Shown: piece after piece, positions 11,337 through 23,900 of the stretch
How positions within the stretch are numbered: the stretch's first letter is position 1
How the letters are laid out: the number at the start of each line of letters is the position of its first letter
Assembly (NCBI GenBank): GCA_025617745.1
Contig: CM046856.1
Location: 31,738,208 to 31,802,207 of the forward strand
Source: Heliocidaris erythrogramma
Lineage: Eukaryota > Echinodermata > Echinoidea > Camarodonta > Echinometridae
Reading direction: 5' to 3'
DNA length: 64,000 nucleotides
Program-made: the position numbers and the translations under genes
The notes under the pieces: generated by a model
Told to the model about the DNA's origin: nothing
The model's database searches: none
Seen by the model: only the letters and a program-made list of their open reading frames with translations

Positions 11337-11640
11337 GGAGGCGAGTTGGCTCAGGCGACAGTTTCAAATCCACCCCGGGTAGATGACTGAAGCCTACATT
11401 TTGTGTTAACGTGCCTATCCCGTTTCACAGACGCAGGCTATAACAGTGGAAAACATTCTGTCCCTGGGATAGGATGTGGAGGCCCAGTGTAAAGGAAAGT
11501 CACCTTTGCAAGTTAAGAACCCACCGTACTATTAGATAAAGAGTAGGGGGAAACCCCGGTGTAGTGGTACACCTGCGCATCCCAATCAGTTGTATCATCA
11601 GGAGAGACCCGAGGGTTACAGTGATTCAATTCGCTTTTTC
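11337..11640 (+). mobile_element. probable tRNA-related SINE
   Basis: GGAGGCGAGTTGGCTCAGGC followed by ACAGTTTCAAATCC resembles a worn A-box/B-box pair. The downstream body (GTGCCTATCCCGTTTCACAG, GCCCAGTGTAAAGGAAAGTC) is of a style seen in marine-invertebrate SINEs. The tRNA head is too degenerate to assign an isotype. Confidence 0.4.
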
Positions 11641-11884
11641 CATTCCCAGGCACAGGTGACGCCAAATACTTAATAATAACTACAACTGTTTTCAAGAACA
11701 AAGTGGACAGGAAGGTGATATTTTCTTATAAAAAAAGTGACACCTTCCATAGTCATCAAATGAAAATGCAAGGTAGAAAGGAAGCAGAAGGCAGGCATTA
11801 TCAAGATTATGGCAGTTTTCCACCTCATGGGGGCCCCTTTTCTACACAGAAGGGGCACTTTTCATCTTTTGGGGGATATTTGAT

Positions 11885-12480
11885 TTCGTAAATTTGGGGG
11901 CATACATCCCTGCAACCACTTGAAATTGGTATCAGTCCATGTAAATTCTGACTGAATGTATATCACCACACATTAGGAATCTCACGTACCATACCTTTGA
12001 AGCTTATATTTCCCCGTCAATCATGTTCGCTTGTGATACATTTTCACAGATTTACTAAAATCTGGCACAAATTGATTTTTACATGCCATTTTCAAAACAA
12101 TGTTGGTTGTTGAAATGTGCATGCATTGTTGTCATCAAGGTATCATTTGCAAGCATACCGCAATACTTCTACTTTATAGAAAATAGATAATTATTGTCAT
12201 ACAGCACATGGTGAGGTCACAGTAAGTCTTTGTTTTAATGTTTCGTTGTTTTTTTTCTGAGATGCACTACAGATGTATGTATCAATGCAACACGCAATTA
12301 TTTTTTCAATGCGTCACTATTTCCATGCTTTTTTTTTCATTAACTGAGAATAACAAAAAAAATTTTTCTACATATTTACCGATCTTACAGAGTAAAAACA
12401 ATGCTTGGTGACGGGGAAAAGCAAAGTTTATCTTTTGCCTAAGTGAAAGATAATTTCTAGGAATTACACAGGCTCTAGTC
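11885..12480. other. intronic sequence, nothing recognised
   Basis: This is AT-rich sequence with poly-T and poly-A runs and no reading frame or repeat I can support. Confidence 0.5.
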
Positions 12481-12499
12481 CCATCAGGGGCGTTGAATT

Positions 12500-12792
12500 G
12501 GGGGGGGGGTATGACACCCAAATCTGCAAACTTTTACAGTGTGATGCTCACATTTGCTAACAAAAATGATGCTCCTTAATCTTAATCCCTCTCCCCACAA
12601 ATAAAAGAAAATCGCAGACATAGAAATCTTGACAGGGGCATCGCTAGAACATTGTGAAGGGGGGGGGGGGGTGTGACAACCAAATTTGCTGACAAATATT
12701 TAAGGTGTGATACTCAAATTTGCCAACAAAAATGCTACTTCCTAATCCCTCTCCACCACAAAGAAAATTATCGCAAACGTAGAGATCTTGAT
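12500..12792. repeat. two-copy direct repeat of ~130-150 bp
   Basis: Positions 12500-12632 and 12660-12792 align. Each starts with a G run, then has GTATGACACCCAAATC-like sequence, GTGTGATGCTCACATTTGC / GTGTGATACTCAAATTTGCC, and AATCCCTCTCC near the end. The copies are separated by CAGGGGCATCGCTAGAAC, which resembles a hAT MITE terminus. Confidence 0.65.
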
Positions 12793-12927
12793 CATATGGG
12801 CCAATTTTCGCAATTAGGGAGGGGGCTGACGCCTTTTGCTGAATATCAATTTTTATTTCTAAATTTAAGCGAGCGAACAAAGCGAGCGAGAATTTTAAAA
12901 AACTTTTCATAGTGAAAATGTACAGAA

Positions 12928-13839
12928 TTAAAGGAGAATTAACCTCAAACAATAAAGACGATAGTGTTCAAAGGTGTTATTTATTCCTACTTGTTAGACT
13001 ATATGGCTTCGCGTCAAAATATACGAGATCGATACGAATCAAGATTTTCTGAGCAAAATTTATCATCTGCTAGCAATATGTATCGTCTGCTAGCAATACA
13101 TGGGGGCTGCCATTTTTTTATGTGTACAAGAAGATTTTCTTAATCCAAATGCCCAATTGCCTTTTTCAAAATTAAAAACCCATTTGAGATTAAAAATATA
13201 GAATAGATATGTCAATTTATTTTTAAACTGAAGATTTCCTTATATATTTCTGTTGAAAATCGATATTCGCTTAATATAAATCTATTTTCTACATACTGTG
13301 ACGCAATGGACGGAGCAAATTAATTCAAATTTTATGGATGCTTCTTCCCTGAGCATCTATAGCGGCAAACTATGCATTCACCTGCTTTCGGATAATGGGA
13401 CTTGAAAAGTCAGAATGCATGCTGCATATATTATGTTCTGCTCTGTTTGGCAAACCCAAGAAAACAGATCTTTGTTAAGCAAAACCAGACAATTTAAAAG
13501 TATCATTATAAAGATTTAATTTTTATAAATCATGTAAACACCCACTTTATATTTTTCGTCACATATGGGATTTTAGGTAATGAAGAAAATCAATTTAGGT
13601 CTTGGATTCAAAATATCTTCCTGACCGGAACATTTCTCAATGGTTCATGTACAAATCCAAATCAGCAAGAAAATGGCAGCCCCCATGTAAATGAGTAGGA
13701 GACGATACCGGGTGTTGGAATATCTTTATTTATACCCTTTTCTAATATCTTATTAGAAAATGATTTAGGCCAATAAGTAGGAATATATTACACCTTTCAA
13801 TATAAGTAAATTTGTACTCAGGGGTTAATTCTCCTTTAA
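12928..13839 (+). mobile_element. TTAA-ended inverted-repeat element, subfamily B copy 1
   Basis: This 0.9 kb non-coding element begins TTAAAGGAGAATTAACCTC and ends GGGGTTAATTCTCCTTTAA. Long imperfect terminal inverted repeats of about 190 bp carry GGGGGCTGCCATTTT on the left and its complement on the right. TTAA at both ends could be a target duplication, as for piggyBac-type elements, or part of the terminal repeats. The closest relative in the window is 51409-52154, in the opposite orientation. Confidence 0.8.
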
Positions 13840-14978
13840 GTTACCTACATAATTATCTGGGAACCTCGCTGCCCGAAGATGAAGTGGTGGTTGCCCGAAT
13901 ATCAGAACTTTGACATTCCTTGGGGAGGCGTCTTACTTCGATGCCCTTTGGCTTTGCTTGTAAGATAAGGAACTGAGAAAAATGTGCTGAATATCTGCTG
14001 TACGATATGTCACTCGCATCGCCTTCATTTCATCTTGGGGGGGGGGGAGGGGGGGGGGAGGGGGCCGGGTTAAATGACCCCGTGACCCGTCTGTAACGTC
14101 ACGCAAGCTCTCTCGGCAGCCCATTGTGTAACTAATAACAAAAAGGCTTACTGTTTTTACAATGTGAAAATGACATTGGTCAGTGGACAGGCCACAGCCA
14201 ACCATCTTTCCTGGAGATATTTTTTGTTGTTATTCGACAAGATTTTTGACAATCTGGAATACCGGTAGGCCTAACTTAGATCTATTTTGTATTAGGCCTA
14301 GCCTAGGCCTACTATTAGAATATTTGAAATAGGGTACCGGTATAAGGCATTTGAGGAATATTCAATAAATTCATGTTCAATTCCAAGACTAATCTAAGGT
14401 GCGTAGACGACATAAAGGTCCCTATCATTTTTTTTTTAGTATCAATCATGTGCAGATCATATGCAGCGCGTGCGTGGTACCCACACTCGATAGATCTACC
14501 TTAGTCTCAGCAGGCTAGGCCAGGGAAACTCAGCGCAGCCAGTTACGGTAGAGGATGCATGCCAGGTAAGGGGGCAAGAACAAGAATGTTTTTTGAATTT
14601 TTCCCCAGGGCTTTTTCCAGTCGACATGCTGACACCTCACTTGATAACGCTGGACCAGGATCCGTGTCTGGAACATATCTTAAATTGAAGTCATCCAACG
14701 ATGTGCAACATGATAATAAAGTGATCAAAATCAGTTTCTCCAAAGTTAAACGAGCTTGAGCCTTGACTTGAGTTGAGGGTCTCGGCCTATGGTCTCGGCC
14801 TATGGTCTCGGCTAGCTAGCAGCAGACGATATGCGATACCGCAGTCTAGCTCTGTCACTGCACTAGATATCACGATCACTGCGCGCGCTGCATATACCCA
14901 CGCGTATAATTTATAGATTATCTACAATAACCTCGCATACGGTATGTGTGAGTGATAAAGGGTTGCATAGGTTTTGGA
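13840..14978. other. intronic sequence with G runs, no gene
   Basis: The stretch holds G-rich tracts at 14037-14065, a TAGGCCTAGCCTAGGCCTA palindrome near 14300 and a threefold GGTCTCGGCCTAT repeat near 14778-14815. No exon is supported. Confidence 0.5.
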
Positions 14979-15040
14979 TTAGGGTTAGGGTTAGGAATGG
15001 GTTAGGGTTAGGAATGGGTTAGGGTTAGGAATAGGTTAGG
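14979..15040 (+). repeat. interstitial telomere-like repeat
   Basis: Units of TTAGGG are interspersed with TTAGGAATGGG, giving an 18 bp higher-order period (GGGTTAGGGTTAGGAATG) over about 60 bp. TTAGGG is the telomere repeat of deuterostomes. Here it is internal and degenerate. Confidence 0.85.
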
Positions 15041-18000
15041 AAAGTGTTTGGTCAATTAGGCTTGAAGTTTGGAAATTGGTCAGTGTACGAAAATGAAGCC
15101 AGATCAGTTGCTACCGGAGCATGTGTCGCACTAGACAAAAAATCCGTCTGTTTGGAGGCGTTTTATGACATTTTTTTGACTTTTGAGGCTCTCCTCCAAT
15201 GATTCCGCGAAGCCAGACGTAGTCTCAGCGGTTGAGCACATATCCTCGAACGAAATATGTACATGTAGACTGATTTTTCGGTCTCGTGTCGCCAGTAAAA
15301 TAATCACGCAGGTTGTGCTAAAAAATGGACAAAAACATTCGTTAAAATAACAAAACAAAAAAGGCCGGCAAATGGGGGCCACCCCTCCCCCACAAAAAAT
15401 TTCCAACCAAGAAAAAAAAACCCTCACTCTTTCAGTTGAAGTGAGAATATTATTGCCGTGTAAAAAAAATCAAATTGCTCTAACTTCAAACCTTATAAAT
15501 TGGGCGTATATTTTCTATTTAAAAATGATGAAATTAATATCACTTGAGGAATATCAACAGAAGAAAAGAGATATTTTTATGTTTGATCAGTCACCTCCTA
15601 CTCAATGAGGTTATACAGCTCACGAGACTGACGGCAATCAATTAAACTGTGAAAGAACATATATGATAATTACGAAGAGGTATAGACCATTATCCACCCC
15701 CCCCCCCCAAGTCGCGCGCACACACACACACACACACCGCAAAGTGGTGAAACACGCCATTGACTACCAACAACTGACGAGTGGCGCCGTCATCTCTCTA
15801 ATATACGTATCCCTTAAAACGACTGTTGGGAGCTAGGAGGTGTTAACTCTCTGAAAAAGGATATATGAGTATATAAACGCCCTTCTGGCAGCTTATTTTC
15901 CTGCTTGAAATTCCTTGAAACCACTTTGAATACTAACTTTGAAACCTTTTATACGGAATCAGCCAGTGAGCAACGGCCACATTGACATGATTAATCCGTA
16001 TCTAATCTAACACCACTCCATATAATTAACAGTAGACCCCTCCAAAAACTCTATTCAGTATACCCTTGGGGAAAAGGCTACGCATAATCAGGATGCATTC
16101 TTATGAATCAAGCTCTTTCATATAAGCCACGTCATATCACATAACTATTATATGCACAACTAAAATGTTCAAACGTATTAACTATTTCTCATTGGTACAT
16201 GACATAGGTAATTTCCTATGAAAATTTGTGAAAGTCAATTGCCAACAGGAACCGGATGGCTTTGGGAATCAGAGAATTCAATATTTAATGGAGATAATGC
16301 GGCTCGAGCATTACACATCTTGTTAGAATCATAACACGCACCATGCAGTTTGACGGAAATGCACTAAAAACTAATTTTCTAATTACCCGAAAAGTGTTTT
16401 GTCTCGTATACCGGAAGAGTTAGAAAAATGTTACAACTTTTCAATTTTGTATTATTATTTTGAAGTGTGAACTTTCAATCTACAATGGGCAGGTGTTAAA
16501 AAAACTTGACACGTTTGCTTAATAACTCACACATATACCTTGTATCAAATTGAGGTTTTACATTATAACGTTGAAGGGTGTAAAATTTTTCGGGTGCAAG
16601 TTTTGTGACATTTCTCTGAATACATTTTCTTCAGAATGTTGCTCTGAATATTCAATCAGATTTTTCACTTTTTGAGAAACCAATTAAGACCACAAAATAT
16701 GTGTGTATCAATAATTAATTCGGAAGACAACAACTGCCGTTGTGTGTTGGACCTGTTTCTGCCAACTTTTTGCTGTCCATTGTCATTAATGATTCATGAC
16801 TCTTTATTAAAAATGTGTTCTTGAACGGGATTGGGTTTAAATACGGTCAGTTAAACTTACAGTGTATCTGTAAAATCAATGTTTAATGTAAAAACCGAAA
16901 ACTGAATGTTTTGGCACTGAATGTTAATTGAGACAACTTATTTTTTGGAAACTCAATCTTTCACATTATACCTATATGTTAATTGGTGTATGTGTGGTTT
17001 GTTTTGTTCCTCATGCACCCAGCAGCCACATGGCGCAAATGAAATTTTGCAGTCCCCTAAAAATTGTGGTTCAGTCATGCGTGCAGAGATATCACATAAA
17101 AATGATACATGTTTGTTTATTCATTTGTCTTCCTTCCAACAATAAGTAACAAAAACAATAACATTAACACTCTTTCAACAATGGTATAAATAACAGTAAC
17201 ACTAAGCTTTACAAGTATACTAAACATATATACATGCGTACATGCGTGTAATGATAACAAAGGATAACAGTATTTTGAGAAAGGCAAACGAGGGGACCTT
17301 GATGAAGCATAGCTTGTAAGATAAGGTCTATCAGGAATAAAAAAAGTTATATATATATATATATTGAAGAAAACAAACAATGCTAGCAAGGAATACACAA
17401 TACGAAAAAAAAGGACACACAAGGGTGACTATGAACAACGGGGGCAAAGGAGATTTTTTTTTACATCACAAGACGAGGATAGGAATGAAAGGGGGTGGGA
17501 AGGGAAGATAAAGATATAACAAAGGGTTACATCAGGCGACAAAAGACATACACAGACACAAGACAAAAAACGTGACAAGAAGACAGCTGGCTTTCAAGAG
17601 TAAAATACATTAATACATTTTTTAAAAGAAGGTATATGCATTTGTTATGTATCATACAGAACTTACTACCAGTTATTAACATCAACATAATTTAAAGACA
17701 TCACGAATCAACACAATTCCTCAAAAGATGTAACTTAAGACTTCGTTTAAAATCTGTGCATGCAGGAAGGGTTATACAAGTATCAGAAGCTGCAAATAGG
17801 AGTGGAAATACGTGGTATGCGTGAATTCTAAAGCTTAACTTATGGATGCGTATATTCCACTTGGCTTTGAAGTTCCATGCGTGATGCCGCTCTTCCACCG
17901 CGGGGAAATAGACCTGTTTACTAAGTGTTCAAATTTTATGCATACTTTTGAAACAAAGGTTGTTCTTGACAACCTGAAAGCTTGCCAGAGGCTTGTCATG

Positions 18001-18624
18001 CATAGCAACAAGTAATGTATGCAAACTGGATTCCAAGTATTGTAGTTCATTCATTAATAACGGTTTAATGGAATACCTCGTTACTAGGTCCCCAGGAAAG
18101 AAACATCCATAAATTTGAATCACTTAGTAAACAGCTCTATTCGGAGGCCAGGTACCAGCTTCGCATTTATCAAATTACCGGACAAATTTCAGTGTAAATT
18201 GAGTTTTTGTGAGGATTTAATTTGCCTTTCACCGACGCTGGCACACAAATTATAGGAAGAGCGGAGTACTATATTTGATGCACTATTACCAACACAATTC
18301 CCACATAAATTTTACAATATTTTACTTTGTTTTAGGATATTCCGGTCATCTCCGGTAGTTTTAATGTCCCGTCATTTAAACCATGGTTGACAATATTCGA
18401 TATAAAGTACTTCGCTAGTGCGCGCATTTCGTATTTTTGCAGTTGAAAAGAGGTATGAAATTACATAAGTTTCTGTTCGCTCGTTCAACTCATTACACAT
18501 TCACAATTGATGAGAAAAAAAAAACCTCGAACTATTCAATCACGTGAGAATTAATGTACACAAATGACCATGATGATACGAAGGGAATATGAAATGAAAA
18601 TGTTGATGTCACTTTCTTAATTTC
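15041..18624. other. intronic sequence, no gene supported
   Basis: This stretch contains a C run followed by a (CA)n tract at 15699-15738, a short (TA)n at about 17349-17365, and otherwise unremarkable AT-rich sequence. A minus-strand frame at about 17700-17900 ends ACTDFKRSLKLHLL, which faintly resembles the C-terminal end of CR1/L2 LINE polymerases, but this is too weak to call. Confidence 0.45.
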
Positions 18625-20503
18625 GGAGCCTGTCCCGAAATAGTCACATTTTACCCATAAGATTTGACCCCTTAAAGTTGCGTAGACCAGCTAAGGTCAT
18701 TGACAAAAAAAAAGGTTGTCAGCAGACCGTAGCAATCCAAATATATAAAGACTGACAAAATTGTCCATCGGGAAAGGGGTGTCAGACCCCCTGAAATGAA
18801 AACCCCAAAGTGCCCTTTGACAACCCTTTGCCCCCAAAGTGCTCTATATGTAAAGAATAAAATCTTACTTTCTGACTATAATAACTAAAAAGAGTTTTAT
18901 TCAATTTCAATTCAAACTTTCGTAACATAATTTTGAGCATAATAATCTTCTTGCGGTGCAATTTGGCGTTACATGTAATTGGTCTTTTGATGAAGAATTT
19001 ATTAAATTGTGAAAATTGCATTCCTTTCTCAAAAGTAGCCCCCCAAAAAAGCCAAACAAGATTATTATGCTTAAAGGGGAATTAACCTCAAAATATAAAT
19101 GTGCTTATATTCAAAGATGTAATCTATTCCTTCTTGTTGTCCGTAGTTCTGCATTATAATATATAAAATATTGGTATAAATCAAGATTTTCTCAGCAAGA
19201 TTTATCGCTAGCGATACCCGAACGCTGCCGTTTTCTTGATATGTACATAAAAATACATGTATTTTTAATCCGAATGCAAAATCAACTTTCTTCCTGATAC
19301 AAAATCCCATTTGATATTTAAAATATTTAACAGATCTATACATACATATTTGTATTCTAAAAACGAAAATGTTATAATTCTTTGAAAATTACGATTTTAC
19401 TAAATATAACTCTATGTTCTTGATAATATGACGTACGCGACGGAGCGAATTAATTCAAATTTATGGATTATGACTTTCCCGATCGTCAATAATGACAAAC
19501 TTAACTAGGCATTCACCTGCTTTGAGATAATGGACTTCAAAACTCAGAATGCGCGTTGTATATTAGTTCTGCTCTGCCAGGCAAGCCAAAGAAATCGATT
19601 TCGAGTTAGCAAAACCAGATAATTTAAAAAGAAATTTATAAATTTCAAATTTTAGAATATATGTATACACCTGTTATGTATTTTCCATTATATATGGGGA
19701 TTTTTTTTATAATGAAGAGAAGCAATTTAGCTCGAGGACTAAAAATATCTGCTTGACCGGAACGGTTTCCAATGGTTCATGTGCAACTCCATGCATGTCA
19801 TCAAGAAAATGGCAGCCCTCATATAAAGTGTTAGCAGATGATACCGTGAGCTAGAATGTCTTGATTTAAACCCTTTTCTGATATTTTATTTCTAAAGTGT
19901 TACAGGTCAATGATTAAGAATATATTACACCTTTGAACATAAGTATATTTATATTCTAGTGTAGTAGTTTTAATTCTCATTTAAGATTTATGTTATGGAA
20001 GCTTGAATTGAAATTAAATAAAACACTTTTGGGTTATTATAGTCAGAAGGTAAGAAAATGTTTTTTCTTTATATAATAGGGCACTTTGGGAGGCAAAGCG
20101 TTGTCAAAGGGCACTTTGGGGTTTTCATTTCAGGGGGTCTGACACTCCTTTCCCGATGGACAATTTTGTCAGTCTTTATATATTTGGATTGCACATCCAT
20201 AAGCTCTTCATTCTGACAAAATTTGGTCCTTGGGCTTCAAGTGAAAAAAATTTACCCCTGTTTTTAGGGGCCATCTGACACCAATCCCGACGGAAATTTT
20301 TGTCAGTTCTTTGTGTTTTGTAATGTCCAGTCATAATGCTTCCTACTGACGTTTGGTGCATGAAGGAGATGGGGTGAAATCCGACCCGACTTTCGGGCCG
20401 GCGGCTACGTTCAGGCTGTCAACTTTTTTTGTCAATGACTTAGATGGTGTTTAAAGGGTAAAAAATTATAGGTAAGATTACTACTTCGGGACAGGCTCCT
20501 GGC
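18625..20503. mobile_element. foldback element with ~320 bp or longer arms, nested insertion inside
   Basis: The left arm (18625 to about 18948) starts GGAGCCTGTCCCGAAATAG. It pairs with the right arm (about 19985-20503), which ends CTACTTCGGGACAGGCTCC. Matching blocks in both arms include CCATCGGGAAAGGGGTGTCAG, AAGTGCCCTTTGACAACCC and AGTTATTATAGTCAGAA-like sequence. The right arm carries about 180 bp absent from the left. The TTAA-ended element at 19071-19984 sits in the loop, so it inserted there later. No transposase frame remains. Confidence 0.75.
19071..19984 (+). mobile_element. TTAA-ended inverted-repeat element, subfamily A copy 1
   Basis: It begins TTAAAGGGGAATTAACCTC and ends TAATTCTCATTTAA. 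It is about 914 bp and closely matches 33175-34089 and, inverted, 47991-48834. It is inserted between the arms of the foldback element at 18625-20503, giving an order of insertion. It is non-coding. Confidence 0.8.
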
Positions 20504-20599
20504 ATATATTATGTTCAGAACTCTATAATACTCGGTATTCGATAACGTATGGGACACCACATGACCATATACCTTGGAATTGAAAACACAATTACAAAA

Positions 20600-20922
20600 A
20601 CATTGTAAACATTGTAAACATCATATACTTTAGAAAACAAATCTATTGATTAATAAAGAGCATCTGGGGCGGATCTAAGATTTTGTAAAAGAGGGGGCAC
20701 AGAGCAGGAAAAGTACACAATTAAGGAGGCATTTTTTTATTGTGTAATTAAAGTATGCCAGTTGGGTTTCAAAGGGGGGGGGGTCGATTCGGCCTCCCCC
20801 TGGATCCGCCCCTGCAGCATGCATTTGCACAGATATTTGCAATTCGGTTATATACCGAGATTATTCTCGCAACTATAAGCACGCACGTTGTAGTAACCAG
20901 TCGATCAGACGCACACACACAC
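20600..20922 (+). repeat. flanking repeat, copy left of the LINE
   Basis: The sequences GATTAATAAAGAGCAT, CATGCATTTGCA and GCAACTATAAGCACGCACG also occur, in the same order, at about 26335-27010 to the right of the LINE. The left copy is interrupted by the hAT-like MITE at 20664-20814. Confidence 0.65.
20664..20814 (+). mobile_element. hAT-like MITE
   Basis: The termini CTGGGGCGGATC and GATCCGCCCCTG are inverted repeats of the CAG(T/G)GGCGGATC type shared by the MITEs at 29417, 54249 and 62257. The related uninterrupted sequence AAAGAGCATGCATTTGC at about 26347 shows the empty site. It contains a run of G near 20775. Confidence 0.75.
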
Positions 20923-23900
20923 TTTTTTTTTTTATAAGTGTTTTTGTTTATTCCTCCAAATTGAAAGTCTCATAATATATACATGTACATGTACAACATA
21001 ACATAATAGTAAATATAAAACCAAATACATGCACAAGTTATAAAGCACGTCATAACTCCAAGTAAACATAACATAATGTAATGTACATGTAACAAATATA
21101 AGCAATATCCCTAACAATAATTATATTCAAAATGTTTTAATAACAAAACAAAGCGAAACTAAGAAAGAAGCTGGAGGAACTTGAAATCCTAAAACTAAAA
21201 GGGGGAAATAAATTAAAAAGAATTCAAACTTTCTCCACTTAAACTTACTCCCCCTTCTCCACCCCACCCCACCCATATACACACAACACACACTCAGACA
21301 CACTCCTCTCACAAATGGTAATCTGCTCACAAGAGAACAAAAAAAGTACTGATAATAAATGGCTGCCCGTGAAAAGGATTAGAAAAAGGAAAAAACAAAA
21401 TTTGATCATACAGAAGCGGCATGATCTTCAACTGACAATTGATAAGAAAAAAAAAATTTTAAAAAATAGAAAAAATTAAAGCTTAACCTGATCCCATTTT
21501 TGCAAATGTAAGCCCATTTTCCCTATTTTCATTGCCAATACCTTTTCCTCTTCCTTATAGTCCAAAATCATTTGCCTTATTCGTTCTATTGATGGTACCA
21601 CACCCTCTGTTCTAGACTTGAAAATAATAAATTTTACAATAAGAATAACTGAATTACAACATTTAATTCTAAAGGAATTTCCTGCCAACCCAACAAATAT
21701 ATCCTCCCAATCCATATTCCCAATTTCATTCAAATCAAAATGTTGTAAAACTTCTTGCCATACCTGTTGAACATTTCTGCAATACCAAAAAACATGTATG
21801 TTTCTACATGCATTTGACAAAAAGAACATAAGTTATCTGGAACGAATCCGAACTTAAACAAATGTTCTTTAGTATAAATAGCACCATGCAACAATTTAAA
21901 TTGAAACTCCCTCTGTTTTCTGATGAGGGTTACTTTCCGGAGTCTAAGAAAAATTTCTTTAAATTCATAATCCAAATAATCAAACTGAGTATGTCCATCT
22001 CTTATCTGTAAAGTATCAGCATTTTGAAGTTTTTTAATTAAAAAATCATAAATTCTTCTTGATTTTATATCCACAAATTTAAGATTATAGTCACAGATGT
22101 TTAACCTTATTTCAAACCCATGAACATCCCCTTGTAAAAAAATATCAAAATCAACCTCTTTCCACTCTCTTGGAATAGCCTGAAAAATTTCGTTAATTTT
22201 AAACAAACCATCACCTGTAATACCGTGATGCACAAAGTGTGCAGCAGGCTTCAAACTACCGTTCTCTACAATGTGTTTCACTTGAGTTATACCATGCTCA
22301 TACAAATCCCTATGAAAGATCATTTTATTTGCAATACATATATGTCTATTATTAAATATAAAAGGATTAATTTGTGTGTTATTAAAACTTCTACACGATT
22401 CTATCTCGTGCCAAGCTTTCAAAATTTCAAAATAAAATTGTGGAACTTTCAAACGTAATTGACCAATATTATAATCACAGAGAAAAATAAATCTTCCTCC
22501 TACCGCACTATAACAATAATCAAAATAAACTTTCCACCCTGAATTATTATCTCCATATAAAAGCCTTTTCAACCACATTACTCTTTGAGTTTTAACAAAT
22601 ATCTCAAAATTCCACATTCTTAACCCCCCAAATTCATAGTCCTGAAACATAATTTTTCGTTTTATTCTATCTTTTCCGCCCCATATAAACTCAAAAGAGA
22701 TTGTTTCCACTTCCCAAAAAACCCACCGCGGAACTACAATAAGAGATGAAACATAATTTAGTTTTGAAAGTGCATATGTTTTTAATAAATGTATTTTCCC
22801 CATAATAGTTAGATCCCTCTCTTTCCACCATCCCAATAGCTTTTTTATTTTACTTAATATCTCTTTATAATTTAGCTCTTCTTTTTTTTTTAACATCACG
22901 TACAAATTGAACTCCCAAAATTGTAACTTCCTGTACCAATTTTCCAAATAAAGGTACTTTGGGTCTCTCAGTATCATTACCCATCCATAGAAAATTTGTT
23001 TTGCCTTTATTAACTTTAAGACCACTCAATTTTTCAAATTTGTCAAAAATAAACTGTAACCTGTCTATAGAATTACCATTTTGAACAAAAATAGTGATAT
23101 CATCTGCTTATAAGACTTGTCTTATTTCATAATCTCCAAAATTAAAGCCTATAATAATATCATCTCTTCTAATTGCGTTTGCTAATATTTCAATAGCAAT
23201 TAAAAATAAATATGGTGACAAAGGATCACCCTGCCTAACTCCTCTCTTAATATCAAAATACCCGGTCGAATGACCTCCATTCATAACACAGCTACTAATG
23301 TCTGTGTACAAAATCTTCACCCATTTACGAAAAGAATTTCCAAAGCCAAATAATTCCAACACATGAAATAAATAATCATACGAAACAGAATCGAAAGCCT
23401 TTTCAAAGTCCACTGCTACCAAAAAACCATTATTTGTACTTAAGGAATGAAATAAAATATCAATCAATCTCACAGCCTCACCAATATTCCTATTTTTTAT
23501 ATAACCCACTTGATCATTATGAATTATTTCTCCCAATACTTCTTTCATTCTTTTTGCTAAAACCTTTGATAATAATTTATAATCCACATTTAGTAACGTT
23601 ATTGGTCTATAATTATAAACATACAATACATTCTTCCCCTCTTTCTCTAATAATATTATTACCCCTTGTCGTTGAGATACCGATAGTTCCCCCCTCTCAT
23701 AAGCATCATTTAATGTTTCTACTAATAATCCCCCCAGCTCCGACCAAAAAGTATAAAAAAATTCTACTGTAAAACCATCATTACCTGGGGATTTATTGCA
23801 TTTCATTTCCTTTAGTACCTCAAAACATTCTTCTACAGTTACTTTACCTTCACAATACTCTTGACTTTCCTTACTCAATTTCAAAATATCTGTAAACATA

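Noticed and set aside
14979-15040. Chromosome end
   Set aside because: The tract is short, degenerate and followed by ordinary sequence, so it is interstitial.
17701-17898. Minus-strand frame ending ACTDFKRSLKLHLL
   Set aside because: It resembles LINE polymerase C-termini only over a short stretch, with no 3' LINE tail beside it.
23434-23772. Plus-strand open frame opposite the LINE
   Set aside because: It is the antisense shadow of the LINE polymerase.
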